DNA from: Anniella stebbinsi
Lineage: Eukaryota > Chordata > Lepidosauria > Squamata > Anniellidae
Direction: 5' to 3'
DNA: 64,000 bases
Assembly: GCA_029215795.1 (NCBI GenBank)
Contig: JARDYH010000006.1
Span: forward strand, 27,357,501-27,421,500
How positions within the stretch are numbered: the stretch's first letter is position 1; each line of letters begins with the position of its first letter. Position numbers and translations under genes: made by a program. Below the pieces are notes generated by a model. The model was given only the letters and a program-made list of their open reading frames with translations. It did not search any database and was not told the DNA's origin. This document shows, piece by piece, positions 33,337 to 46,000 of the stretch.

Positions 33337-36300
33337 CTGTAAATTTGAAAAAGAGAGAAAGTAAGCTTATGCAACATACTTTGCCAATCCATTCACTTAA
33401 TCAGTTGCCTGCTGTTTAGCTGGAGTTTTAAATACTGATGCATTTTCATGTTTTAACTATTTTTTGTTTTAATGGGTGTATTATTTTACTATCTTGTTTT
33501 ATTGCAAGTGAGATCTGCAACAAGATGTTGCAATGTGGAATGTTCCTGTTCCAGCCAGCCATGCCCTCTTCTGAGTACTTCATTCCATTTAACAATGACC
33601 ATTTTGGCAGAAATATGGAATATAAATTTAAATCAGTCAATTCCCATCCCCCAGTTTTCCATTTTTTTCCACTGGACACTCAGCATTTTGTAGCTACTGA
33701 GCATGCTCATTCCTAACTGAGCTGTTTTTCACACTTCCTTATGATTTCCCCCATAAAGACTGTTTTACTTCAGCAAACCTTGGGATAAGCCTGAGTATGC
33801 TGGTAAATCCATCTTATTTATCAAAGGTGTTGTTTTAGCTACAGTTCTGTTGGAAATAACCAGGCAAGTTTGTTATTTAGAGCAGGTGTGGGCAGAAAGT
33901 AGATCTCCAAATGTTTTGGAATTCAACTGCCAGTATTCCTGACCATTGGCCACACTGGCAGGGGCTTCAGGGAATTGAAGTCCTAAACATCTGCTTACCC
34001 CTGATTTAGAGGAAACAATTTTATAGTCCTTTTATTATAACCCACTTTGTTATTATTTTAACAGAAAAGTGGGATAAAAGTTTTAAAAACCACAAGAGCT
34101 AGGAACCCCACGGTCAAGATCAAGTAACAGATAATCAACTGATACAAAATCAAAGGACTGCCTGCTTTCCAAACCTACAGTTAACTACATTCAGACACGC
34201 TAGTTTTATCCAATAACTCACAGGATATGGCAGCCTTTGCTATCCAGAAACAAAATACTTCATTATTGCTCTTCACCTTACAAAGCTGCTGCACTGCAGG
34301 CCACTGATTTTGAATTACATAGACCCAATAAGGCTGAATGTTTCACAGCACTAGAAAAAATCCAAGATAAAAGTCAGTTGGTCTGACTTTTGTTTCTTAC
34401 CGCCTCTAGGGCTTCAGCAAGGGAAGAGACTGGAGACATTCCACTGGTCAATATTGCCAACAAATGACCATCTGTACCCGTAGAACTGCTGAATTTTCCT
34501 TGCTGGGTGGGGTAAAAAAAAAATGTCAGTAAGTTGGCCAAACAATTCCATCAAAATAAGATTAGTTCCTTAGGTATGGAAACCTCATGTGAACTGCTAA
34601 TATTTGAAGCCACCCTATTACACTGCATATACATGCACACTGTACATAGGAAAAGTAGCCTCAGACAATGGAAGTATGGTCGCCCACACTAATAACTTAC
34701 TCAATATTGCCACTACTATTCTTCTAGATAAAAAAAAATGCTGTTAAAACTTTCTTCTTCGATGTGATGAAATACAGAGAAACACCAGTTAAGAACACAA
34801 ACAACTTAAAACAATAGTCATTGCCTCCTCCCCACACATACAACCCCCCCATCCAAACTTAAATCAATGGTATTTCCAGTCACAGTTGAGCATTTTTAAG
34901 ACACATTTCTTTCAACAAGATGATGTGGGCACATGCTTAACTCACTCCAAATTAAAGTAGGTATGACTTAGAAAGTGATGAACTTTGGCAGGTGAAGCCA
35001 AGAATAATTAAAGCTTGTTCTAAAAGTCTTACAGCAAAAATGAGTATATTTTCAAAGCTGTGATTTCTGATCATGAATGATCAAGTATTCAACTTCAGGC
35101 TGCTCCTAGATCCAGCACCATCCATGGATTCTCAGCAATAGCTTGCACAGTATTTTGAGTTGACCTAAGAAAGATATTATGATGATATTGATTTTAGATG
35201 TTTTGTTTTGGAATTTCTCTTTTGGCCAAAACATTATCTTTGCTTTTTGTGTGATCAGTAGCTAGGGATGTCTTTTACCAACTTCGACTAGGTTGTCATT
35301 TGTGGCCTTAACTGGAGAAGGTGGGTTTGGCCTCAGTTACACATAAAGACTAATTTCATCCAGGATGGATTAAAGTGCTATTTGTGTAGGGCTGCCTTTA
35401 TGAACAGTTCTGCAACAAGAACTGGTACAAAATGCGTCCATCAGAATGTTGGTAAGAGCCGAATTTAATTGGGAGAGTTATAAATATAATAAATATTATA
35501 AAAAAAAGGAATTTAAAAGCAGGATTAGTAGCTTTAGATATTTTCAAAGCCTTTGATTGCGTGGAATGGCCAGCGTTAAAAATAATATTAAAAACGTTTG
35601 GGTTTGGAAATAAATTTATGGGAGTGATTAATCAGATGTATAAAAATAATAAAGCGGAAATAATGGTTAATGATGGGTTAATGCAACAAATAAATCTAGC
35701 TCGAGGAACTAGGCAAGGGTGTCCACTCTCGCCGATCTTATTTGCAGTAGTTATAGAAATTTTAGCAAACGTAATTAGGGAAGATGAAAGATTAAAGGGG
35801 ATAGGTAGTAATGATAAGATAAAAGTAAATATGTTTGCGGATGATACGTTATTGACATTAGAAGATCCCCTAAAAAGCGGGGAGTTGATTCAGAAACATT
35901 TGAGAGAATTTGGGGAAATTACAGGATTACAAGTTAATTGGGGGAAGTCAGAAATGATGTTGTACAATTATAACAAGGAAGAGATGGAGAAATGTAAAGC
36001 TAATCTAGGATTAGGATATAAAAACATAATACGATATTTAGGAGTTAATATAGACAGAGAATTAGATAGATTAGAGGAACTTAATTTTGTAAGGTTAAGA
36101 AAAGAGGTAGGGGAGAAATTACAGATATATAGAAAATTAAAATATTCTTGGTTTGGTAGAATAGCGGTTATTAAAATGAAGATATTACCTAAGATTAATT
36201 TTCTGTTTAGAATGTTACCTATTAGAATTTCAGTAGCTGAGATTAAAAGTTGGCAAAATATGATAAATGCTTATTGTAATGGGGATAAAAGAGCTAGGAT

Positions 36301-39300
36301 AAATAAGGGGTTATGGTATAAGGCTCAAAAGAAAGGAGGTTTAGGACTTCCGAATATTAAGAATTATTATACTGCTAACCAGTTAAGATATGTTATTTAT
36401 GCTATTATAGGGGAACAAGACCTGGAATGGTTAGAATCGCAAACAGTAAAGGTGGAATGTAAACTGCGAAATATATTTTTTACTAAAATGCAAAAGAAAG
36501 AATTGAAAGTACTGGACAACCCATTGTTGGAAAATATATTAACGATCTGGGAGAAGTATAGAGGAAAGTTGATACCAGGGGATTCTCCGCTTGCCCCAGT
36601 TGTAGTAGTGGGAAACTTCCCAAGAGTATTAAAATCAGAGATAGAAGCGAGTCTGAAAGAACAAGATATTATTAAATTAAGGAATTGGATGGAAAAGATG
36701 AAGGATAGTGAGCATATTAAAGACCTATTTAAAGGACAAAAGATAGCGTGGTTCAAGTGTCTGCAATTGTTAAAATGGACACAGGAATGGAGGACAAAGA
36801 ATAAGGAATGTAGAAATAATACAAGATTTGAAGATTTAATTGAACAATCGTGGGATAAAGAAGAAGCTAGAGCTAAGAAAGGACTCACTAGTGAGATATA
36901 TAAAATATTAATAGAGGAAGAATTTCAGGACTCACTTAAGGTTATAAAAGAGGTTTGGGAAGAAGATATAAGGGGGAAAATCAATGAAGATAATTGGGGG
37001 AGATATGGAATGGAAGAATGTTAAAGTTATTGTCGATTAGAATTAAGGAGAACTATTATAAGATAGTTTGGAGATGGTATTTAACACCTGTGAGATTTCA
37101 CCAGATTGATAAAAAATTGCCCAAGAATTGTTGGAGGGGGTGTCAGGAGGTTGGGACATATTTTCATATGTGGTGGAGCTGTGAACAAGTACAAAAATTT
37201 TGGGTAAGGGTTTGTAAAGAAATAAGCGATATAATTGGAAGTAGCTTGGAATTAAACCCGAAGTTAGCTCTACTAGCAATATGGGATAGTAGGAACAAGA
37301 ATATAATAAATAAAGAACTGGTAAACAACCTCCTGGCACCTGTTAGAATATTGATTGCTAAAAATTGGAAAGGGCAACGAAGTTATACAATAGAAGAGTG
37401 GTATAAAGAAATTTGGGATTTAGCTTTGAATGATATGTTGACTTGTAAAATGAAAATAAAGAGGGGAATGTCCAGGAAGAGTGATTTTGGGGAAATATGG
37501 ACTCCCCTTTTGAATTATGTTTTAAGATCGGGAAAGGGACAATTGCCTTCAAAAGAATCATTAAAATTTTGGAAAGAGGATGAAGGATTATGAGATGGTC
37601 TCGGATGGGGGGGGGGTGCACAGGGGGTAGTCGAAGAGGGAAGTTTGTTTTATTTTATTTTATTTTATATTATTGTTTATATATTGTGTATGTTTATGTT
37701 GAAATTAATAAAAAAAAATATTAAAAAAAAAAAAAAGAATGTTGGTAAGAGCAAGAAAATTGGAGCACATCACGCTGATCTCACAGTGACTGTACTGACT
37801 ACCTATTCACTTTCCAGGCTCAATTTAAGTACTTTGAACAGTTTTGGTACCAGGTTATCTTAAAACCTTTACCTATATGAACCTGACCAAGCTCTTAAAA
37901 TGGGCTTAGAAGGCCAGCTCTCTGGATGTTCTGTTGGTGGGAACCAGGGACAAGACCTTCTCAAGTCACAGTTATAGAATTCCTTCTCAGGAAAATCAGA
38001 TAAGGCTCCCTAGCACTTTTTTAAAACGGGGCTTTATTCTGATAGACATTTAATTTGATTTCTGTTTTAACGACAAAAAAAGTTATGTTATGCTCATCTT
38101 CATGCTGCTATGTGTATTTAGTGATGGTACACAGGCAGAGCAATCCCATAGGAGAGGGAAAGAGGGGAACACTGACAGGGCAGAATGAAGGGTTTTTTCC
38201 TCTTTTGGGGGGAACGTTTCTGAATATTTCCTTTTTTTCTTTTACATTTCCCTCCTATCAATTCCAATGCTACAGAAACAAACTACGCCTGCTCCAGTGC
38301 TGGCACAGCTCTTCTCCCATTCTGGGGGGATATCAGGAACAAGGGACGGCTTCAGATTTTGCTGACCCTCAGCCTCTCCAGGCATGCTCATGAAACACCT
38401 TTTTGTGTTTGCCAGTGTTGAAGAACCAGCTGTGGAGCTTTCTCAGGAACCAAAAGACAGTAGCTTTGCACTGATTGTACTGTTTGATTTAAATAGTTAA
38501 AATCACTTTGATTACAATGGTGAAAAATCCAATAAATTGAAATACACTAGTGGTTAGAGAACATGCTTACTTTCACTCTAACGTGAAATGAAATGTGTGT
38601 TCTAAATAAATGGAACTATTTTTCTAATCTGTTCTTCTGTAAACAAGGAATCACACATACCATTATTTATATCCCACTTTTCCCAAAGATTGACTCCCAA
38701 AACAGCTAACAATGAAAATCCAGTTTGCCAAATTTTGGATTGAGTTAGCCCATTTGTGCACCATGTAGTTAAACAGATCCTCTGAGGTTTTGCATGTTGT
38801 CCAACACCAATGATTAAAAGCCAGGAGCAAAATTTTAATCTGTGCTCCAAAATCTATCCTGCTCCCTTTGTGGTGAACTAGGTGTTAACTAAAGGAGAAC
38901 ACATGCACAAAGTGAACTGTAATTTTTTTAAAAAACAAACAAACAAAGCAGTAAATAACCAAAAAGGATTTCCAAGAATAAAAATCATTTTAAAGAGTTG
39001 AACAAAAGATATTCAAAGCCCATCAACATGTTTATTTATTTATTACATTTCTATACCACCCAATAGTTGAAGCTCTCTGGGCAGTAAACCCATATTTCAA
39101 AGCAAGAAAGCAATTTGGGTAGAAGACTGGAACGAAGTACTTGCAACTTAACTGCATTTCCCCACTTTCACCCTCCCTGTGTTTTCTTCATTGCCTGTTT
39201 TAGGACTTTAAGCTCCTTGGGGGCAGGGCCCTATTTTGGGTTGCATAAGACCAGTGTATACTGATGGCGATGTATAAATAACAACTAAAGCTCTCTAGTA

Positions 39301-39994
39301 TTAAAGAAATACATTCTAATATTCAGAAATCTGTTTTTAAAAAGAATGTGACCTGCTTTACCCCCAAAATGTAAGCCACCCACGATTACTTCCCACCCAG
39401 AAAAAACATTTTATTCAGTATTATACTTACAAGGGCATCTTTAACAATGCCTCTGGCAACATGATCAGGATGGCAAACTGATGATGCTTCTGAAATAAGC
39501 CTGGTCTCTAATATCTTGAGTACAAGCAAGTGCAAATAAAAAGATTATATATACATAAAACAGAAAAGTCGTTACAGTATAGCCGTAACATTGAACTGCA
39601 CATTTGCTGAACATCTTAATGTACCAGACCGGTTGAGAAACATATCACCACCATCTGAATTTTTTTGTAAAGCAAAAGCAGCTCAACACAATTGTGTTTT
39701 AAGTGCTTTGTAGTTGTAATAAGGTGTTTATATTACATCACTAGATTTCAAGTTCAGGCAAATCATATGTTTAAAAGCTTAAGTTCTTTTTAATATTATA
39801 AAGAGTGAAATTAAACTTAGTGAAGCACTTTAGCTTCTACTGAACACTGCCATAAATTACATCCATACTCATACACTGTTTTTTCCCTCAGATTCAGCAG
39901 GGATGCCTCTGATTAATTGGGGTTTTAAACTTTCAAAAAGATTGGTGGTATTCATGCAGCAGACAAAATGAAACCCCCCAAAATGTACATGCAA

Positions 39995-40028
<34 letters not shown>

Positions 40029-43000
40029 TTCCTATTCGTCGGGGTTAGCAAGCTTGAACAGGACACACTTACATACCCAAGATCATGATCTAGCTAACTC
40101 TAAGTGCACTATCTACATGCAGTCAATTTAAAGTAAATGCAGTCTGCATGAGCCTTCCTTATCTCCCATGCAGCTCTCCCTGTCATTCAATCCTGTTTGT
40201 TTGTGCTTTCATTTTGAAAAACATTATTGAACACAGCATCATGTGCTGTACTTCAGTACAACTTGGGCCTTCCCCTCTGTACTCCTATCACATATTTAAA
40301 GAGAAGATCTCAACAGGCATAAGGACAGGTTGCTTACCTGTAACTGTTGTTCTTCGAGTGGTCATCTGTGCAGTCACACATATGGGCTTCTGCGCCTGCG
40401 CGGAGGCTCAATTCGGGAAACTTCCGTAGCTATTAGTTAATTTTCGGCGGGAACCCTTCCCCCACTGCCGGGTGCACATGCGTAGAAGGGTTCCCGCCCG
40501 ATACCTCAGTTCTTCTGAGACCCCAAGAGAAAGGGTTCAGGCTGAAGCAATAATATTCAGATACCAAAATTTTGGCCTGAACCATCCAGAGGGGATGGCG
40601 GGCGGGTTGTGTGACTGCACAGATGACCACTCGAAGAACAACAGTTACAGGTAAGCAACCTGTCCTTCTTCTTCATGGTCTCTGTGCATCACACATATGG
40701 GCGATTAGCAAGCTCACTTACCAAAAGTGTTGGGAGGCTGGCTCTAGGTGAAGATAGAGGAAAGTACGGCTCTGCCGAAAGAAGAGTCCGCTCACAACCT
40801 GACATCCAGACGATAGTGCTGGGCGAAGGTGAGAGGTGTGGACCAAATAGCTGCTCGGCAGATCTCTGGAATAGAAATGCCTCGGTGGAAAGCTGAGGAC
40901 GTGGCTATCGCTCTAGTAGAATGTGCCCTGATTGAGACTGGCATTTCAAGCTTTGCCAGTTGGTATGCTAGGGTGATACTGTGGACTAACCATACCGACA
41001 AGCGTTGTGAGGAGACTGGCTGTCCCTTCTGTAGCTTACCATAACATACGAATAAATGTTTGGTCAAGCGAAACGTCTTGGTACGGGCCTTATAGAAGGC
41101 CAAGGCTCGACGTACATCCAACATGTGGAGGGTTCTTTCCAGATCTGATGTTGGGGACGGAAAAAAGTTGGAAGGACTACATCCTGGTTGATGTGAAAAG
41201 TGGAAACGACCTTTGGAAGAAACTGCAGGTCGGGTCGCAGAATCACTCTGTCACGGTGGAATATAAGGTAAGGTTCATCGATGCGTAAGGCCGCTAGCAA
41301 ACTTGCTCTGCGAGCGGAGGTAATTGCTACTAAGAAGAGTACCTTCAAGGTAAGTAGTCTGAGGTCTGTTGTGGTCAGTGGTTCGAATGGTTTAGCAGTT
41401 AACACCTGAAGCACGACCGATAAACTCCATGCCGGCTGAATAAGTTGCCTTGGCGGAGCCAGATTCAAGAGGCCCCTGAGGAAGCACTTCATTAAGGGGT
41501 GAGAGAACACCGTCACCCCTTCAACTTGGTCGTGTGAGGCTGAAATAACAGCCAAGTAAATTTTAACAGACAATAACTGCAGGCCCTTGTCAACTAACTG
41601 AAACAAAAAGGACATGACCTGCAGAATTGAACAGGAAGTTGGGGAGAACCCATTTCTAAATGCAAAGGCAGGAAAAGTTTTCCATTTCCTGGCATATGAA
41701 GCTCTAGTAGAGGGCCTAAGAGCTGCCTGTAGAATGCCCTGAACCCTTGCATTCAATAAGGAGGCGTTAGTCTCCAGGCTGTGAGATGGAGGGAGTCCAG
41801 ATCTGGATGGGAGACTTGGCCGTGAGCTTGGTAGAGCAGGTCCCATTGGGACGGGAAACGGAGGTGGTGTCCGCGCGACATGTTCAGGAGAGGGGCGAAC
41901 CACCCTTGTCTGGGCCACCAAGGAGTCAGTAGTATACAGTCCGTGTGGTCCATCCTGATCTTGGCTAGAACCTGTGCTATAAGCGGGATTGGCGGAAATA
42001 TGAAGAATAGTGTTGGAGTGTCCAGTGTTGGAGAAATGCGTCTCCTTGAGATCCCTAGCCATAACCCGCTCTGCTGCAGAAAATGCTGCGTATTGCGTTG
42101 CCCTTTGTTGCAAACAGGTCGAACGAGGACTGACCCCATCTGTTGTAGATCATTTGGAGTGCCCGCGGATGAATCTGCCACTCGTGGACTAAGGAGATTT
42201 GCCGACTGAGTCGATTGGCGAGGTGATTGTGACGGCCTGCAACGTGGAGTGCTGTCAACGTGATTTGTCTGCAGAGACACCAATTCAGAATGTGAATGGT
42301 GAGTTTCGCTAACGCTGGAGATTTGGTTCCCCCCTGCTTGTTTATGTAACAAACTACGGTGGTATTGTCCGAAGTTATCTGGACATGATGGTTGCGTAGG
42401 TGTCATTTGAATGACCTAAGTGCTTTCTGCACAGCTAATAGTTCAAGCAGATTGATGTGGGCTGTTCGTTCTCTGGCGAACCAGAATCCTTGCACTTGAA
42501 GTGCGTCGCAATGAGCGCCCCATCCGACTAGGGACGCGTCGGTGGTGACCATCCTGGTCGGCGTCGGGGATACAAAAGGGACGCCTTGTAGCAGATTGGA
42601 GAGGTGGGTCCACCACCGAATAGACCTTATGACGCCCAATGGTACACAAAGGAGGGTGCGCTTGGCATTCGCCTGAGGGTGGAAAACCCTGGTGAACCAA
42701 AGTTGAAGTGGACGCATTCGCAGACGAGTGAAAGGAATGACCCGAACCCAAAGATAAAGAGTCCGATCGGTAACAGTCTGAGTTGGACCGAAATTGTTGG
42801 GTCTCGCCACGAGAGAGAGAGAGCTGTGATGGAGACCGTCCGACAATTGACCCTACAGGAGATGCAGGTCAATGAGAAAGTGACCCAAGGTGATCCGCAG
42901 AAGATAGGTTTTGCCCCGTCTGCGGGTGTGCGCCAGTGTCTCGGTGGAGATATCTGGGTGATGACCTAGATGGGTCCCCGTAATAATCCCTGTAGGGATC

Positions 43001-46000
43001 CTTTTGTTCACGGCCATAAGCCTGTCTAGAAGACTGAGACGCATATGAGCGTCTATACCAGTCTGATGCGGGAGAGCACAAACGATAAGGGCGATCCCGC
43101 TGGCGGGAGTGTCCCCTATGATAGTCCTGTGTTGGTCTGTCTTGGTAAGGGGAAGACAGAGTTGAAGGCAGAATAGCCGTTTGACCCGGTTCTGGATATG
43201 GGCTTGGCGAATCCTGAATTTCGCCCTCCGAGATCGATGCCGGGAGGCGTCTCGGTGTCGAGCGTTGAAACAGCACCAGTGTCAAGCCTTGGTGACGGTA
43301 TGGGAGCAGCCCCGGTATCGAGCGTAGGGGTCGACCGGTGCTCGGTGTCGACAAAATTGTGGTCCTTCGAGTCGAGGGGGAGTCAAGTCTCGGTGTTGAG
43401 GACGGGACATATCTCGCTGTCGCTGAGGGCGGTCCTGTTGGATTCGATACGGTATCGAGGGTCGCAGTTGGTATCGAAGTAGAGATCAATGCCGCTGGAG
43501 ACCTCGGTTCGACATCAAGACTCGGTGTCGACGTCGCGGTCGGGTTCGACTGATGCCTATCGGCATCATGCTTCTTTTTCTTCTTTTTGTGTTGGTCCTT
43601 GAGCAGTTTGGGCGGTAAGGTCTTTTTTGAAGGTGCCTTCGCCGCTGCTGTCGAAAGAGATTTTCCCTGTAAAGCGGGTATATCTCTGTGAGCTCTACCA
43701 TGTTGGGAGCTAGCTGGTGACCCTGGAACCGAAAGGATTACCAGGTCGCGAGCGGGGGTAGCTGAAGGGGACCCCATTGAAGGAGAATCCGTCGCTGCCA
43801 GAGCTTTTGTCCAAAGTTCTGCCCTGAGCTTATCCGCTCGGTGTTTTCTAGTTTGCCTTGAGAATGCTTGACAACTAGAGCAAGAGGCAACTTTATGGCT
43901 CTCGCCCAGGCAAAAGAGGCACAAGTTATGTCCATCCGAGGTCGGGAGTTTGCTACTGCAACGGGAGCACTTTTTAAATGGAGCCCGGAGGGCCATAGAG
44001 AGCCCGGAGTATCCGAAGTCTTAAAACTCTATTTCTTTTAATTTCTTTTATTTCTACAGAAGTTCGAAGACGGCGTTTCTGACAATGCAGCTGCGATGGC
44101 GGTCGAAGAAGAACTGAGGTATCGGGCGGGAACCCTTCTACGCATGCACACTCGGCGGTGGGGGAAGGGTTCCCGCCGAAAATTAACTAATAGCTATGGA
44201 AGTTTCCCGAATCGAGCCTCCGTGCAGGCGCAGAAGCCCATATGTGTGATGCACAGAAACACCGAAGAAGAACTGAAACTTCCAGAATAATTTACTGTGC
44301 CAAAGAGACAAAAAACCTGGATGAGATTGCAAACAAAAACTTTCAGAAGATTACAAATAAAGCAAAAACTTTGCATATGTTTCAGGGAACATCCTGTTAA
44401 AAGGCACAATCTATTCTAGCTGCAAACGTTGCGAGATCTGCATGGAAATCGAACGTGTGCACAGTTCTCAGAATGTGGAAGTTTAAGATTTCTCCAAATT
44501 TAATAGTTTTGCCATTTCAAATTTAGACAATAGGATAGTGACTGGTTTCACACAACATGATAACCCACACTGAAGGATTGAACGTGGGTTGTCGTTGAAC
44601 TGTGGTTTGTATATGTGTGTGCGTATGCATATACACCTCCTGGGGAGATTTGGAGGGCATGCAGGGAGGATGAGAGAATGCAGGTCCTGTTCTGCCAGTG
44701 GTATCCTGCTGAAAAAACAAGGATCCTGGACCAAACACTATGTGTATGTTCTTCACAGTCAAAGAAATTGGAGCACAAAATGGATCTCAGGCAGCAGGTT
44801 GGGTAACAGGCTAACAGATAATCTGACCGTTTAATTGCAGGTAATGAACATAGATTTGGAATCATAATTGTAAATACACTGAACTTTTAAAACAAATGCA
44901 TCCTTCTTTCCAATTTTCAAACCAATCTCTAACCGTTAGGAAGAAAAACAAGGAGACTGGAAGAATGTGTGGTTCAGCAGTATACAATTATCCTGCATTA
45001 ATTCCAAAGTAATATTAATGGCAAATTCAAAAGCCTCCAGTGCATTGGTTAATTAAAAGTAATTCGAAAAATGCCTGTATGAGGATTTAAATAGAAGCCA
45101 TTATGCAACTTTTATTACTGCAGGAGTGTTAAATGAGTAACAGAAGCTAGCGTTAAGAAAACTCAAGATTAATTCCATGAAGACAATACTGTTTTGTGCA
45201 ACACACACTATGAACGTAAAACCAGTTACCACTTGAGGACACAGTGCTTTTCAAAATGAGGTGCCTGCAATTCCGTTTCAACCACCTCCATTAATTTCCT
45301 ATTTAAAAGAATTACATAAATACAAACAGAGGTGGTGCAGCGGACTGAACACCGGATTTAGATACAGGCGACTGAAGTTCAGATTCCTAATCAGCCATGA
45401 AAAACTCTGGAAACTGAAGTTTTCTGCAGGTTTTCTATGAAGATAGTGACTGGGTTCACACAACACGATAACCCACACTCAAAGGTTGAGTAAGGGCTGT
45501 TGTGAATCATAGGTTGTTGAAAAGTGGGTTATCGTGATGTCTGAACCTAGCCACGTTATCGTGTTGTCTGAACCTAGACGCGTTATTGTGTTGTCTGAAC
45601 CTAGCTGTGTTAACAAGCCAACCAAACATGGGTTCGCTTTGTGGATTGTTTGTAGTTAACAAACCATAGTTTGTTAGCACAGCTAGGTTCACACAACACA
45701 ACAACCCACAGTTTGATGACAACCCATACTCAACCTTGAGTGTGGCTTGTCGTGTCATGTGAACCCAGACATAGCATGTTTCAACTTGCTCTATCGATCA
45801 GAGATGTCAAAAAGAGAGACAAAATGCTTGAGGAGGGAAACTGGATGTCTGCACATAATATTTGATTGAAAGAAATGAACAAGTTACCTTGGTCTCATTT
45901 TCTTTTGCATAACCAGGTGTGTCTGTATCTGGAGGATAGGCAACTGTTACGTAGATATTATAGGGCTTTACCTGTTTTGTTGAGAAAAAGATTTATTTCA

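Larger units (their letters stand above)
40321..44270 (-). mobile_element. DIRS-type retrotransposon, copy 2, complete ends, RT deleted
   Basis: Both ends can be set by the internal complementary region, which joins the complement of the left end (AAGGACAGGTTGC, 40321) to that of the right end (CGAAGAAG, 44270). Inverted terminal repeats are 40365-40516 and 44106-44258. Minus-strand order is gag-like, RNase H, tyrosine recombinase; the reverse transcriptase has been deleted. No target duplication is expected or seen, in line with recombinase-type insertion. It sits in a KDSR intron (between exons 8 and 7) in the same transcriptional direction as the gene. Confidence 0.92.

Noticed and set aside
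16003..40026. CRISPR-like or satellite arrays
   Set aside because: The only regular tandem arrays are simple TG/CA and TAA microsatellites and a 27-bp triplication inside a MITE; no spacer-repeat pattern exists.
42604..42969. Plus-strand 121-codon open stretch
   Set aside because: Lies opposite the gag-like/RNase H junction of DIRS copy 2 and has no features of its own.
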